A DNA stretch of 64,000 bases from Oceanobacillus oncorhynchi (lineage in GTDB: Bacteria > Bacillota > Bacilli > Bacillales > Amphibacillaceae). Both the position numbers and the translations under genes were made by a program. This document shows, piece after piece, positions 17,704-26,221 of this stretch. Position 1 is the stretch's first letter; each line of letters starts with the position of its first letter. The notes under the pieces are model-generated. The model did not search any database, was not told where the DNA came from, and was given only the letters and a program-made list of their open reading frames with translations. The stretch is from contig NZ_CDGG01000001.1 of the NCBI RefSeq assembly GCF_000821065.1, positions 4,464,001 through 4,528,000 of the forward strand, written 5' to 3'.

Positions 17704-17736
17704 TTACTCATGCTCGTTTTCCTTTTTACATACTAT

Positions 17737-18125
17737 CTATATAAATTGAAGTAAGAAATTACACTTTATTTTTCTTATAAAAACGACGAAATAATGATTG
17801 AAAACAGTAACTAGCGACGGTTTTTGATGGGGCGAGTAATCGCAATGGTTTTCGGTGGGTCAACGACCGACACTAGGACGTCCTGTCCGTCGTGGGAAAG
17901 CGCGGAGGGAAGACCCCGCAGAAAAAAAGCGAACTTCTTTTTTTCTACCCGCGGGGCATAAGTGCGACTTTGCTTCTGTCTGCGCCTGACGGCTTGCCAA
18001 TCAGCAAGTCTTCTTTAAAGGAGATGAGCTCGGGGCCCACGGAAAGCGGAGTGTTTTTCTGGGGTTGCGATTACTCACCCCATGAAACCCGTTGTAGCGG
18101 TAGCTATTAATTTCAATTTATATAG
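17737..18125. mobile_element. MITE-like repeat, copy 1 (389 bp)
   Basis: Bounded by perfect 14-bp terminal inverted repeats CTATATAAATTGAA / TTCAATTTATATAG. It is nearly identical to 27715-28131 over most of its length and encodes nothing. The inside carries GC-rich modules shared with the other intergenic repeats (GGGTTGCGATTACTCACCCC, CCCGCGGGGC). No target duplication is obvious. Between the tRNA terminator and 18281 I see nothing else. Confidence 0.75.
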
Positions 18126-18281
18126 TTATTATTGTAGATTTTACAGGGTTATAACTCCCCCCCATCATCACTTCGTAAACCGAACCAAATACTGGCTTAT
18201 TTATCACCATTCATTCTATAATATAGTAAACAATTTATTTCCATTTTAATTTCTGAATACTTTTACTCTTTTAGTTGGCGG

Positions 18282-20018
18282 GTGGTTGATTTGCGAAAGG
18301 TGTTTTCCTATTTAAGACCTTATACATTTCCTTCAATAATTGCATTCTCATTAATGCTTATCGAGCTTACAGTAGAGCTGTTGCTTCCCCTCTTCTTGGG
18401 ACTGATGATTAATCAAGGGGTAGTAAATCAGGATATCCAAAATATTGCATTTTGGGGTTCGATTATGATTGGCCTGGCTCTTTTATCCTTTCTTGCAGGC
18501 GTTCTAAATTCTTTTCTGTCCTCTCATGTCAGCTTTTCCTATGCTTATGATTTGCGGGAGGAACTATTTTCCAAAATTCAGAGCTTCACCTATGCAAAAT
18601 TAAATAAATACCCTACATCTTCTCTGGTTACGCGGTTTACAAATGATATCCGCCAGATTCAGAATACCGTTTTCATGGTGCTTCGTATTATGGCAAAAGC
18701 ACCATTGACTGTCCTTGGCGGTGTTATCATGGCTTTTGTAGTCAATGCGCAGCTGGCATTGATTTTTTTAGTCACTGTGCCGCTTCTCATTTTATTTCTT
18801 TTATGGATATTAAAAATTTCAAGCAAATTATTTAAACAGGTACAGAGCAATGTAGACGATGTCAATCGTGTCATGCAGGAAAACCTTGCCGGTATGAGAC
18901 TCATCAAAGCCTTTACCCGCCGCAGCACAGAAGAAAACCGATTTGATGACGCCAACCGGACACTTGCTGTGACGACCCGAAAAACCTTTCGAATTGTGGA
19001 ATCATCCGGTCCCGTTTTATTGTTTGTTATGAATTTAAGTTTAATTTTTATTATCTGGTTCGGAAGCATCCAAACTGTTAACGGGCAGGCAAATATTGGT
19101 GAAGTTGTTACGATGATCAATTATGCGCTTCGTGTAGCGATGGCCATTTCTATGTTTTCTTTTATTATCATGATACTTTCCAGAACAAAGGCGTCTGCCG
19201 AGCGAATCAGCGAGGTGCTCACAGAGGAAGATGGAGAACAAGAGGAGTTAAAACAGGCGGTTTTTTCTTTGTCGAAAGGCCGCCTCGTATTTGAGAATGT
19301 CTCTTTCCGTTATCCGGACGCATTTAAGGAAACACTATCAGATATTTCATTCTCCGTAAATGCTGGTGAACGACTGGCGATTATCGGAGCAACAGGGTCC
19401 GGGAAGACTTCTTTATTCCAGTTGATACCCCGCCTTTACGAGCCTTCTAAAGGAAATATTTACGTAGATGATATACTTTTAACGGACTATTCCTTCAAGG
19501 CTTTACGGGATGGTATCGGTTACGTTCCGCAGACACCGCTTTTATTTACCGGCTCTATTTTTGATAATATCGCTTTTGGAAAAAAAGACGCAACAATGGA
19601 TGAAGTGATTCAAGCAGCGAAGGATGCACAGATCCATGATACGATTCAACAGCTGGAACATCAATATGAAACCCGAGTCGGTCAGAAAGGAGTAAATCTC
19701 TCTGGCGGACAAAAACAACGCATCTCTATTGCCCGCGCCCTTATTCGCAAGCCGGAGATGTTAATGCTCGATGACAGTACAAGTGCACTTGATTTAGCTA
19801 CTGAAGCACGTTTTCTGCAAGCGTTGAATTATTATCCGTATACAGTTCTTCTAATCACACAAAAAATAGCTACTGCTAAAACGTCCGACCGGATACTTCT
19901 GCTAGACCAAGGAAAAATTCTGGATATCGGTACGCATAATGAGCTGCTCGACCGCTCTGAATTATACCGGGCTGTCGCAGAATCACAGCAGGAAAAGGAG
20001 GTTCTCCATGCGAAATAA
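18282..20018 (+). CDS. ABC exporter half-transporter with degenerate ATPase site
   Basis: First half of a heterodimeric multidrug-type ABC exporter. The 578-residue protein has six transmembrane segments in 1-300 and an ATPase domain: Walker A GATGSGKT (369-376), signature LSGGQ (473-477), Walker B LMLDD with Asp498 where the catalytic Glu should be, and Gln527 in place of the switch His (LLITQKIA). So it carries the inactive Walker B side. The start is GTG 18282 or TTG 18291; the SD is weak (GGCGGGTGG). It overlaps the next gene by 11 bases, so equimolar synthesis is likely. Size and pairing resemble YfiB/YfiC or BmrC/BmrD. Substrate unknown. Confidence 0.9.
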   Translation: MVDLRKVFSYLRPYTFPSIIAFSLMLIELTVELLLPLFLGLMINQGVVNQDIQNIAFWGSIMIGLALLSFLAGVLNSFLSSHVSFSYAYDLREELFSKIQSFTYAKLNKYPTSSLVTRFTNDIRQIQNTVFMVLRIMAKAPLTVLGGVIMAFVVNAQLALIFLVTVPLLILFLLWILKISSKLFKQVQSNVDDVNRVMQENLAGMRLIKAFTRRSTEENRFDDANRTLAVTTRKTFRIVESSGPVLLFVMNLSLIFIIWFGSIQTVNGQANIGEVVTMINYALRVAMAISMFSFIIMILSRTKASAERISEVLTEEDGEQEELKQAVFSLSKGRLVFENVSFRYPDAFKETLSDISFSVNAGERLAIIGATGSGKTSLFQLIPRLYEPSKGNIYVDDILLTDYSFKALRDGIGYVPQTPLLFTGSIFDNIAFGKKDATMDEVIQAAKDAQIHDTIQQLEHQYETRVGQKGVNLSGGQKQRISIARALIRKPEMLMLDDSTSALDLATEARFLQALNYYPYTVLLITQKIATAKTSDRILLLDQGKILDIGTHNELLDRSELYRAVAESQQEKEVLHAK

Positions 20019-21813
20019 TTCTTTAAAAGCTGCTTTTCAATATAAACGAATTGATGTATCAACTGTGGATACAGGTGCTTCAAAAAAAGCAGAAAACATG
20101 GGAGCTGCCTTAAAACGGATCTGGAACTATTTAAAAATGGAAAAAGGGAAATTATTTCTTGTTATTTTCATGGTCGTTATCAGTTCATTATTTGCTCTAT
20201 TGGGTCCCTTTCTAGTCGGAATGTCTATTGACCATTTTATTGCAGTCGGGCAGCTAAACGGACTTGGTCTGCTGCTTTTAGGATTGGTTATCGTCTACAT
20301 GATCCATTCCTTATCGCTCTTTCTTCAAAACTATTGGATGGTAGATATTGCACAGCAAACCGTATATACGCTGAGAAAAAATTTATTTGAACAATTTCAC
20401 CGCCTCCCTATCTCCTACTTTGACCAGCGTCAGCATGGGGAGTTGATGAGCCGGCTAACCAATGATATCGATAATATCAATAACACCCTGAACCAATCAG
20501 TGATTCAAATTTTCGCCAGTGTGCTTACTTTAATCGGTACAGTCAGTATTATGCTCTATCTGAGTCCTATCCTGACAGTTGTTACGATGTCGATTATTCC
20601 AGCCATGTTTTTCGCGATGCGCTGGATTACCAGAAGAACCGGACCTCTTTATAAATTACAGCAGCGGGATTTGGGAGATGTTAATGGCTATGTAGAAGAA
20701 ATCGTTTCCGGTCAGCATGTTGTGAAGACGTATTCACAGGAGGATTATGTAAAAGACCAGTTTGAGCGAAGAAATAAATCCTTGCAGAATACTGGTTTTT
20801 GGGCTTTGACCATCTCAGGGTTCATCCCAAAAATCATGAATACCTTGAATTTTTTAAGCTTTGCGATGATCGCCTTTGTCGGCGGTGTGCTAGTTATCAC
20901 GTCAAACGGAGCACTGGTTACTGTCGGAACGATTGTTATCTTTACTGAATATGCCCGACAATTCACCAGACCTTTAAATGAATTATCAAACCAATTCAAC
21001 TTGCTGCTATCCGCTATCGCGGGTGCAGAAAGAGTATTTCAGGTAATGGATGAAACCCAAGAGGAAGTTGACGAGGACGGGGCAATAGAGCTTCCAGATA
21101 CAAAGGGACATCTTGTTTTTGGCCATGTCGGCTTCGGTTACGAATCAGCAGACATTCTAAATGATATCAGCTTGGAAGCAATGCCCGGAGAAACAATTGC
21201 ATTTGTAGGCCACACCGGCGCCGGGAAAACTACCATTATTAATCTGATTTCCCGTTTTTATAATTATGATAGCGGACAGATTACATTGGATGGTATCGAT
21301 ATTAAAAAAATAAAACGGACCAGCCTGCGAAAGCATATGGCTTTTGTTTTACAGGATACATTCTTATTTCACGGAACGATTCGGGAAAACATCCGTTACG
21401 GCAACTTAGATGCGACGGATAAAGAAGTAGAACAGGCTGCGAAGAATGCGAATGCTCATGACTTTATCATGTCTTTGCAGGATAGATACGACACCGTGTT
21501 GGATCAGGACGGAAGCGGCATTAGTCAGGGACAAAAACAGCTGTTGACCATCGCCCGCGCATTATTAGCAAATCCGAAAATTTTAATCCTTGATGAGGCG
21601 ACCAGTAATATTGACACCGTAACAGAGCTGCACATTCAAGAAGCATTAAAACGCCTGATGAAGGATTGCACAAGTTTTGTTGTCGCCCATAGACTCAATA
21701 CGATTCGGGAGGCAGATAAAATTATCATGCTGGAAGATGGAAATATCATGGAGCAGGGCAGCCACGAGGAGCTTATGAAACGGAAAGGGAAATATTATCA
21801 TCTTTATCAATAA
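20008..21813 (+). CDS. ABC exporter half-transporter with catalytic ATPase site
   Basis: Partner of the preceding gene. The 601-residue protein has a polar N-terminal extension of about 45 residues, six transmembrane segments, and an ATPase domain with Walker A GHTGAGKT (401-408), signature altered to ISQGQ (505-509), Walker B LILDE with catalytic Glu530, and switch His561 (VVAHRLNTI). With the partner's LSGGQ it forms the one competent ATP site; its own ISQGQ faces the partner's degenerate site. The start ATG 20008 follows AAAGGAGG. Likely function is export of drugs or lipids. Confidence 0.92.
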   Translation: MRNNSLKAAFQYKRIDVSTVDTGASKKAENMGAALKRIWNYLKMEKGKLFLVIFMVVISSLFALLGPFLVGMSIDHFIAVGQLNGLGLLLLGLVIVYMIHSLSLFLQNYWMVDIAQQTVYTLRKNLFEQFHRLPISYFDQRQHGELMSRLTNDIDNINNTLNQSVIQIFASVLTLIGTVSIMLYLSPILTVVTMSIIPAMFFAMRWITRRTGPLYKLQQRDLGDVNGYVEEIVSGQHVVKTYSQEDYVKDQFERRNKSLQNTGFWALTISGFIPKIMNTLNFLSFAMIAFVGGVLVITSNGALVTVGTIVIFTEYARQFTRPLNELSNQFNLLLSAIAGAERVFQVMDETQEEVDEDGAIELPDTKGHLVFGHVGFGYESADILNDISLEAMPGETIAFVGHTGAGKTTIINLISRFYNYDSGQITLDGIDIKKIKRTSLRKHMAFVLQDTFLFHGTIRENIRYGNLDATDKEVEQAAKNANAHDFIMSLQDRYDTVLDQDGSGISQGQKQLLTIARALLANPKILILDEATSNIDTVTELHIQEALKRLMKDCTSFVVAHRLNTIREADKIIMLEDGNIMEQGSHEELMKRKGKYYHLYQ

Positions 21814-21997
21814 AATGAGACTTTATTCAGCCGATTTTTGCTTTTCTTACTAAATATCAGTTGAATGAATCAGGGTGTTACACTGCGATAGAATAAGCTG
21901 CAAAAGGACGTTCAAGTGACAGCACCATTACACAATGATAAACTATTTCTATACGATAAAAACATATTATTCATTATAAAAAATGGAGGTGGGAAGC

Positions 21998-22723
21998 TTG
22001 CGCAGGAAAGGAAAAATGATTGAAAAAGAAATAAACAGCTCCTTTTTAGGAGAAACGATGACATTACAGATTTATCATCCTGAAGTCTTCTCTACAGCGT
22101 ATAAATATGAAATCTGCATCATGCAGGATGGAAAGGATTACTTTCAGATGGGACGAATCGCTACATTAAGCGACAAGCTTCATGATGAAAAAGAAATGCA
22201 TAATGTGATTTTTGTGGGAATTCATTACAAAGATAAATATGACCGCAGAGAAAAATATCACCCGTCCGGCGAGCAGAATGAAGCATACACAGATTTTCTC
22301 ATCCAGGAAGTCGTGCCATATTTAGATGAACTGATTCCGGCAAATCACCAGGAAAAATCACGTTCTATTATTGGCGATTCTCTGGCAGGAACATTGGCAT
22401 TGATGACCGCAATGAAATATCCGGACCTATTTGATAAAGCAGGAATACAGTCCCCTTACGTGGATGATAAGGTGTTAGCTCATGTGGAGCAGGCAAAGCC
22501 CCTGTCCACACTGGATATTTATCACACCATCGGTACAGAGGAAACAGAAGTAAAAATGAGCGACGGGAATACAGCTGACTTTGTAGAACCGAACCGCAAA
22601 TTAAATCAGACATTGGAAAATGCCGGAGCAGCATATACCTATCATGAATTAGAGGATGGTATCCATACATGGAAGTATTGGCAAAATGATATGCGCCGCC
22701 TGCTCACAACTTTATTTGATTAA
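21998..22723 (+). CDS. yjcH: Esterase-family alpha/beta hydrolase (YjcH-like)
   Basis: Serine hydrolase of the esterase D/Fes-like family, natural substrate unknown. About 241 residues with a nucleophile elbow GDSLAG (IIGDSLAGTLALM) and a likely catalytic His near the C-terminus (DGIHTWKYW). The TTG at 21998 is chosen because GGAGGTGG at 21985-21992 is the only strong SD and covers the ATG at 21983; an ATG at 22016 with a weaker SD is the alternative. The following two genes give the yjcH-yjcG-yjcF set of Bacillus. Confidence 0.8.
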   Translation: MRRKGKMIEKEINSSFLGETMTLQIYHPEVFSTAYKYEICIMQDGKDYFQMGRIATLSDKLHDEKEMHNVIFVGIHYKDKYDRREKYHPSGEQNEAYTDFLIQEVVPYLDELIPANHQEKSRSIIGDSLAGTLALMTAMKYPDLFDKAGIQSPYVDDKVLAHVEQAKPLSTLDIYHTIGTEETEVKMSDGNTADFVEPNRKLNQTLENAGAAYTYHELEDGIHTWKYWQNDMRRLLTTLFD

Positions 22724-22812
22724 AATTTCTATTTTCCATTTCTTTTGCTATACTTATGTAAATACAGATTATTTATAGCTGATAATAATTTATATACTAG
22801 GAGGTTGTATGA

Positions 22813-23325
22813 ATGAAATATGGAATCGCTATTTTCCCTTCAAAAAACGTACAGGATCAAGCAAATGCATTAAGAAAGCGTTACGACCCAAGGTACGCGT
22901 TAATCCCTCCGCATATTACATTAAAGTACCCGTTTGAAACAGATCCGGAGCAGATTGATGACGTGGTTCAGGAGCTCCATAAAATTGCGGGCAGCGTAGA
23001 CCCTTTTTATATTCATATCAATAAGGTAAGTACCTTTGAACCGATAACAAATACCATTTATTTAAAAGTTGAACCAATCGAACAGTTACAAACGCTCAAT
23101 GAACACCTGCAGCAAGGAATTCTTGAGAATAACCAAAAACATTCTTTTGTACCGCATATTACAATTGCCCAGGATTTGGAGCATGATGAATTCTCAGATA
23201 TTGTAGGAAGATTAAAAATGGAAGGTTTTGCAATCAAGGATTATATTGACCGATTCCAGCTGTTATACGAATTAGATAACGGTTCTTGGACGGTATATGA
23301 AACATTTTTATTAGGAAAGGAATAA
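22813..23325 (+). CDS. yjcG: 2H phosphoesterase (2'-5' RNA ligase-like) YjcG
   Basis: Putative cyclic-nucleotide or RNA-end phosphoesterase. The 170-residue protein has the two HxT motifs that define the 2H superfamily: PPHITLKYPF (about 36-45) and VPHITIAQ (about 115-122). The start is at 22813 (MKYGIAIFPSK, as in YjcG), with AGGAGG upstream. It lies six bases before the next gene. In vivo substrate unknown. Confidence 0.88.
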   Translation: MKYGIAIFPSKNVQDQANALRKRYDPRYALIPPHITLKYPFETDPEQIDDVVQELHKIAGSVDPFYIHINKVSTFEPITNTIYLKVEPIEQLQTLNEHLQQGILENNQKHSFVPHITIAQDLEHDEFSDIVGRLKMEGFAIKDYIDRFQLLYELDNGSWTVYETFLLGKE

Positions 23326-23331
23326 ACACGC

Positions 23332-23757
23332 ATGCTCGTAAAAACTGCAAGGACACCAGAAGAATTACAAGATGTGTATCACATTCGAAATGAGGTATTT
23401 GTAGATGAACAAAACGTGCCTTCTGAAGAAGAGATAGATGAATTCGATAAAACAGCAACGCATTTTATCGCCTATGATGAAGAAACTCCAGTTGCTGCCG
23501 CCCGCCTTCGATTCACGGAAGACGGTTATGGTAAATTAGAGCGCATCTGCGTGCTCAAATCACAACGCGGAAAGTCTATCGGCAAAAAAATAATGCAAAA
23601 AATGGAACAAGAAATAATACAACAGGATTTTCATAAAGCCAAATTAAACGCACAGACACATGCACAAAATTTTTACCAAAAGCTTGGCTATGAAGTGACA
23701 TCTGGAGAATTTATGGATGCAGGCATTCCTCATGTCACCATGATAAAAAAATTATAA
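23332..23757 (+). CDS. yjcF: GNAT-family N-acetyltransferase YjcF
   Basis: Acetyl-CoA-dependent acyltransferase of unknown acceptor. The 141 residues cover one GNAT domain: an N-terminal IRNEVFVDEQNVP block and the acetyl-CoA loop region LERICVLKSQRGKSIGKKIM (about 67-86). Six bases after yjcG, so in the same operon. Family clear, substrate not. Confidence 0.88.
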   Translation: MLVKTARTPEELQDVYHIRNEVFVDEQNVPSEEEIDEFDKTATHFIAYDEETPVAAARLRFTEDGYGKLERICVLKSQRGKSIGKKIMQKMEQEIIQQDFHKAKLNAQTHAQNFYQKLGYEVTSGEFMDAGIPHVTMIKKL

Positions 23758-23768
23758 AGGTATAAATA

Positions 23769-23803
23769 GAGGCTCTTATCTCTGGCAGATAAGGGTCTTT
23801 TTT
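23769..23803 (+). terminator. Terminator of the yjcH-yjcG-yjcF operon
   Basis: CTTATCT / AGATAAG hairpin followed by TCTTTTTT. Confidence 0.75.
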
Positions 23804-23815
23804 AATACATTTTTT

Positions 23816-23860
23816 CTCCTTTAATGTACACACTATAAAATACTGTGTACATTAAAGGAG
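23816..23860 (+). promoter_or_regulatory. Perfect 17-bp inverted repeat enclosing the SD of the DUF421 gene
   Basis: CTCCTTTAATGTACACA (23816-23832) and TGTGTACATTAAAGGAG (23844-23860) are exact reverse complements around an 11-base loop. The right arm contains the ribosome binding site AAGGAG of the gene starting at 23869. If transcribed whole, the SD is completely paired. It may also be a DNA operator. Details are in the findings. Confidence 0.85.
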
Positions 23861-23868
23861 CGTATAAT

Positions 23869-24582
23869 ATGTCTAGTTATATGAGTATGTTTACAGAAGT
23901 TATCTTTGGTTTTTTCGCTTTATTCTTAATCACAAAATTATTAGGGAAAACACAGATTTCACAGATTACCCCTTTTGATTTTATTTCTGCACTGCTCTTG
24001 GGAGAATTAGTCGGGAATGCTTTATTTGATCCTAATGCCGGGATACCGGAAATAGCGTTTGTCGTAGCTCTATATGCTATTCTCATGTATATTATCGAAA
24101 TCGTATCACAAAAGTATAAGCGGACCAGACATCTGCTTGAAGGAAGTCCAACCATTATAATCCATCGCGGCAAACTTGTCCGGGATATGATGAAAAAAAC
24201 CAAGCTGGATATTAATCAGCTGCAGCACCTTTTAAGAGAAAAAGATGTGTTCTCTATCAGTGAGGTAGAATTTGCGGTATTAGAAGCAAATGGAACGGTT
24301 TCTGTTCTAAAAAAAACGGATTATCAAACGCCTACACGCAAGGATCTAAAATTATCTCCCCAGGATGTTACCTTGCCTATCACGCTCATTAATGACGGGG
24401 AAATCATTCAAGATAATATGGAGGAGAAAAATCTTCCATTATCCTGGCTGGAGGAGTCTATCCATGAACAGGGGTATAAAGATGTTTCAGAAATTTTTTA
24501 TGCAGAGTATATAAAAGGGAGTCCTCTATACATTGTACCCTTTTTTAATCGTAATCATAAAAAATATACAGATTATGATTGA
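23869..24582 (+). CDS. DUF421 membrane protein (YetF/YrbG family)
   Basis: Function unknown; several Bacillus relatives are sporulation- or germination-linked. The 237 residues comprise an N-terminal membrane part with three hydrophobic segments (about 8-25, 35-55, 60-85) and the soluble YetF domain: SPTIIIHRGKLVRDMMKKTKLD, then LREKDVFSISEVEFAVLEANG with its SxLK-like strand. The start ATG 23869 is set by AAGGAG at 23855-23860, which lies inside the hairpin described above. Monocistronic. Confidence 0.9.
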   Translation: MSSYMSMFTEVIFGFFALFLITKLLGKTQISQITPFDFISALLLGELVGNALFDPNAGIPEIAFVVALYAILMYIIEIVSQKYKRTRHLLEGSPTIIIHRGKLVRDMMKKTKLDINQLQHLLREKDVFSISEVEFAVLEANGTVSVLKKTDYQTPTRKDLKLSPQDVTLPITLINDGEIIQDNMEEKNLPLSWLEESIHEQGYKDVSEIFYAEYIKGSPLYIVPFFNRNHKKYTDYD

Positions 24583-24608
24583 GGCTGATCTTCTGCTTAA
24601 TCATAAGG

Positions 24609-24642
24609 AAGCATTCCTGTTGGAAACAGGAATGCTTTTATT
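24609..24642. terminator. Terminator between DUF421 gene and the convergent small gene
   Basis: AAGCATTCCTGTT / AACAGGAATGCTT with TTTTATTA on the plus strand. Confidence 0.75.
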
Positions 24643-24889
24643 ATACATATTTATTGATATGCCTTCCTCTCCCCGTGATGAGGGAAGAATCCAGCGGCAG
24701 GTCGATTGGTTTTTGAGGTTCAGGCCGATTGCGGTAATAGCGCTCATATGTTGCGCTTAGTTCCTGATGCTTTCTATCCAATTGAACCTTAAAAGCACTT
24801 TCTACTTGGTCCGCTTTTTTCTGGGTCGGCTGTACTCTTTGATGATAATCAGCATACTGTGAAGTCTGCACCGGAAGAATATATCCCAT
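24641..24889 (-). CDS. Small conserved-looking hypothetical protein, 82 residues
   Basis: I cannot name the family. The start ATG 24889 (MGYILPVQTSQYADYHQRV) follows GGAGGTG with seven-base spacing; the in-frame GTG upstream overlaps the SD. The protein is hydrophilic, with a Tyr-rich N-terminus, a charged helical middle (KADQVESAFKVQLDRKHQEL) and an ending ITGRGRHINKYV. No cysteine, membrane segment or signal. It is convergent with the DUF421 gene and sits beside spore coat genes, so a sporulation role is possible but unproven. Confidence 0.65.
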   Translation of the reverse strand: MGYILPVQTSQYADYHQRVQPTQKKADQVESAFKVQLDRKHQELSATYERYYRNRPEPQKPIDLPLDSSLITGRGRHINKYV

Positions 24890-25041
24890 CCCCCGCACCT
24901 CCTTTGTATAGTCACCTTTATATACCCTTCCTCAAAAATTTGAAACCGTTTTTTCTATATTATATACAGTTTCTTAATTTTTGTATAGTCAGAATTTTAT
25001 TTTTATTGCAATAGCCATTCATCATAACCACACTCGCCCAC

Positions 25042-25068
25042 ACCAACACAAGGAAGACACATATCCTA
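25042..25068 (+). promoter_or_regulatory. Putative sigma-K promoter of the CotY/CotZ-type gene
   Basis: AC at 25042-25043, 16 bases, then CATATCCTA at 25060-25068, an exact fit to the mother-cell consensus AC-N16-CATANNNTA, 40 bases before the start codon. Confidence 0.65.
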
Positions 25069-25108
25069 TAAGGAAAGAAAATTCAAATTGTGAAAGGAGC
25101 AATTTCTC

Positions 25109-25579
25109 ATGGGTTGTGGAAAAAATTACGATACCGGAAGTTGTGTAGCAGATATTTTAAAAGACATTGTTGATGCTCAAAATGACATTGTAGAAAATTG
25201 CTGTGATACGAGCTGTGAACAATCAATCAACGATCTTTTATGTACAAATGAAGTAACGAATGATTTAGACACCGTACCTGTTATTCTATACTGCAAGGAT
25301 TGCAAACCTTTTAAAGGGTTTGGCACCACGAAAAACCATCACAACAAGATGAATCCTATTTTATCAAGCTTTATTTTCAGGGTGAAAAAAGTAGATAAAA
25401 ACAATTGTGCTATTCTTGAGTTATTACTCAGTGATGGAGAAAGCTGCGGTTTTGATCATATGAAGGATCCTACTGACCAAAACACCGAAGACCTGGAAGC
25501 AACAGGTATTTGTATCACAGTAGATTTAGATTGTTTCTGCCATGTTACTTGCTTACCAGCAATTAGAGCATTTCACTAA
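25109..25579 (+). CDS. Spore coat/exosporium protein, CotY/CotZ/ExsY family
   Basis: Cysteine-rich structural protein of the spore crust or exosporium. The 156 residues contain 14 cysteines, spread over the N-terminus (SCVADILKDIVDAQNDI, then NCCDTSCEQ), the middle (YCKDCKPFKGFGT) and the end (ICITVDLDCFCHVTCLPAI), the CotZ layout. Self-assembly by disulfide cross-linking is known for relatives. The sigma-K-like promoter and the adjacent CotO-type gene support expression in the mother cell. Confidence 0.9.
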   Translation: MGCGKNYDTGSCVADILKDIVDAQNDIVENCCDTSCEQSINDLLCTNEVTNDLDTVPVILYCKDCKPFKGFGTTKNHHNKMNPILSSFIFRVKKVDKNNCAILELLLSDGESCGFDHMKDPTDQNTEDLEATGICITVDLDCFCHVTCLPAIRAFH

Positions 25580-25595
25580 AATAGCAGCAAGAACC

Positions 25596-25641
25596 AAAAA
25601 GACACCATCCAGGTAATATATTCCTGGACGGTGTTTTTTAA
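25596..25641. terminator. Bidirectional terminator between the two coat genes
   Basis: AAGACACCATCCAGG / CCTGGACGGTGTTTTTT hairpin, shared by the convergent genes. Confidence 0.85.
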
Positions 25642-26084
25642 AACCCTAATAACTGAATGCTTTCAATATCCTTAATTGCAATTTCCACCCTGTTTTTTCG
25701 GTTATTTAACTGTAAAAAAACAGTATCTTTTTCTGTTTCACGAATAATGCCCCGGTATTTTTTATTAGAAGCTGTCATTATTTCACACCTTATCGACGGA
25801 GCAAATTCAGAACGATTGGTTAAATAATTAATTTTTTCCGGAATCGTCATTTCCATAAACTTTTTCTTGCTCGATTGCTGTTCTTCTGACCGGGAGCTCT
25901 CGGCTGATGGTCTTTTTTTATCTTTTGGCTGTGTTTTATTCAAAGTCGGGACTTCGTTTGAATGGAGTTTCTTCTGTCTTCTATAGTCGCCAACATAATT
26001 TTCCTGCATCGGAGCTTGAGATGCTTTCAGTTGAGGCTGGCTGATGTAAAGTAAAGGAGCTTGCGCTTTATTTTTTTCTGTCAT
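25638..26084 (-). CDS. cotO: Spore coat protein CotO-like
   Basis: Coat morphogenetic protein family; CotO helps assemble the outer coat and crust in B. subtilis. The 148-residue protein starts with the CotO-like PLLYISQPQL and MQENYVGDYR, has a disordered Lys/Ser/Glu-rich middle (about 35-75) and a conserved C-terminal part (FMEMTIPEKINYLTNRSEF... CEIMTASNKKYRGII). In B. subtilis cotO lies next to the cotVWXYZ cluster, matching the convergent CotZ-type neighbour here. Confidence 0.8.
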   Translation of the reverse strand: MTEKNKAQAPLLYISQPQLKASQAPMQENYVGDYRRQKKLHSNEVPTLNKTQPKDKKRPSAESSRSEEQQSSKKKFMEMTIPEKINYLTNRSEFAPSIRCEIMTASNKKYRGIIRETEKDTVFLQLNNRKNRVEIAIKDIESIQLLGF

Positions 26085-26117
26085 TGGTCATTACACCCCT
26101 TCTCGGCTTATCTTGTA

Positions 26118-26145
26118 TAGTGTATGAACCTAGATTTTGTTTTGT
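26118..26145 (-). promoter_or_regulatory. Putative sigma-K promoter of cotO
   Basis: On the minus strand AC (26145-26144), 17 bases, CATACACTA (26126-26118), matching AC-N16/17-CATANNNTA, 34 bases before the start codon. Confidence 0.6.
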
Positions 26146-26171
26146 GTCAAAAGCGCCATGTCTCTACATAT

Positions 26172-26211
26172 GAAAAAGGATTGCCTCTAATTTGTGAGAC
26201 AATCCTTTTTC
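26172..26211. terminator. mgtE terminator
   Basis: AAAAAGGATTG / CAATCCTTTTT hairpin just beyond the mgtE stop, with T-run in the minus direction. Confidence 0.8.
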
Positions 26212-26221
26212 AGTCATATAA

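Noticed and set aside
17892..18110. 72-codon open frame
   Set aside because: Inside MITE-like copy 1, no SD, not kept in copy 2.
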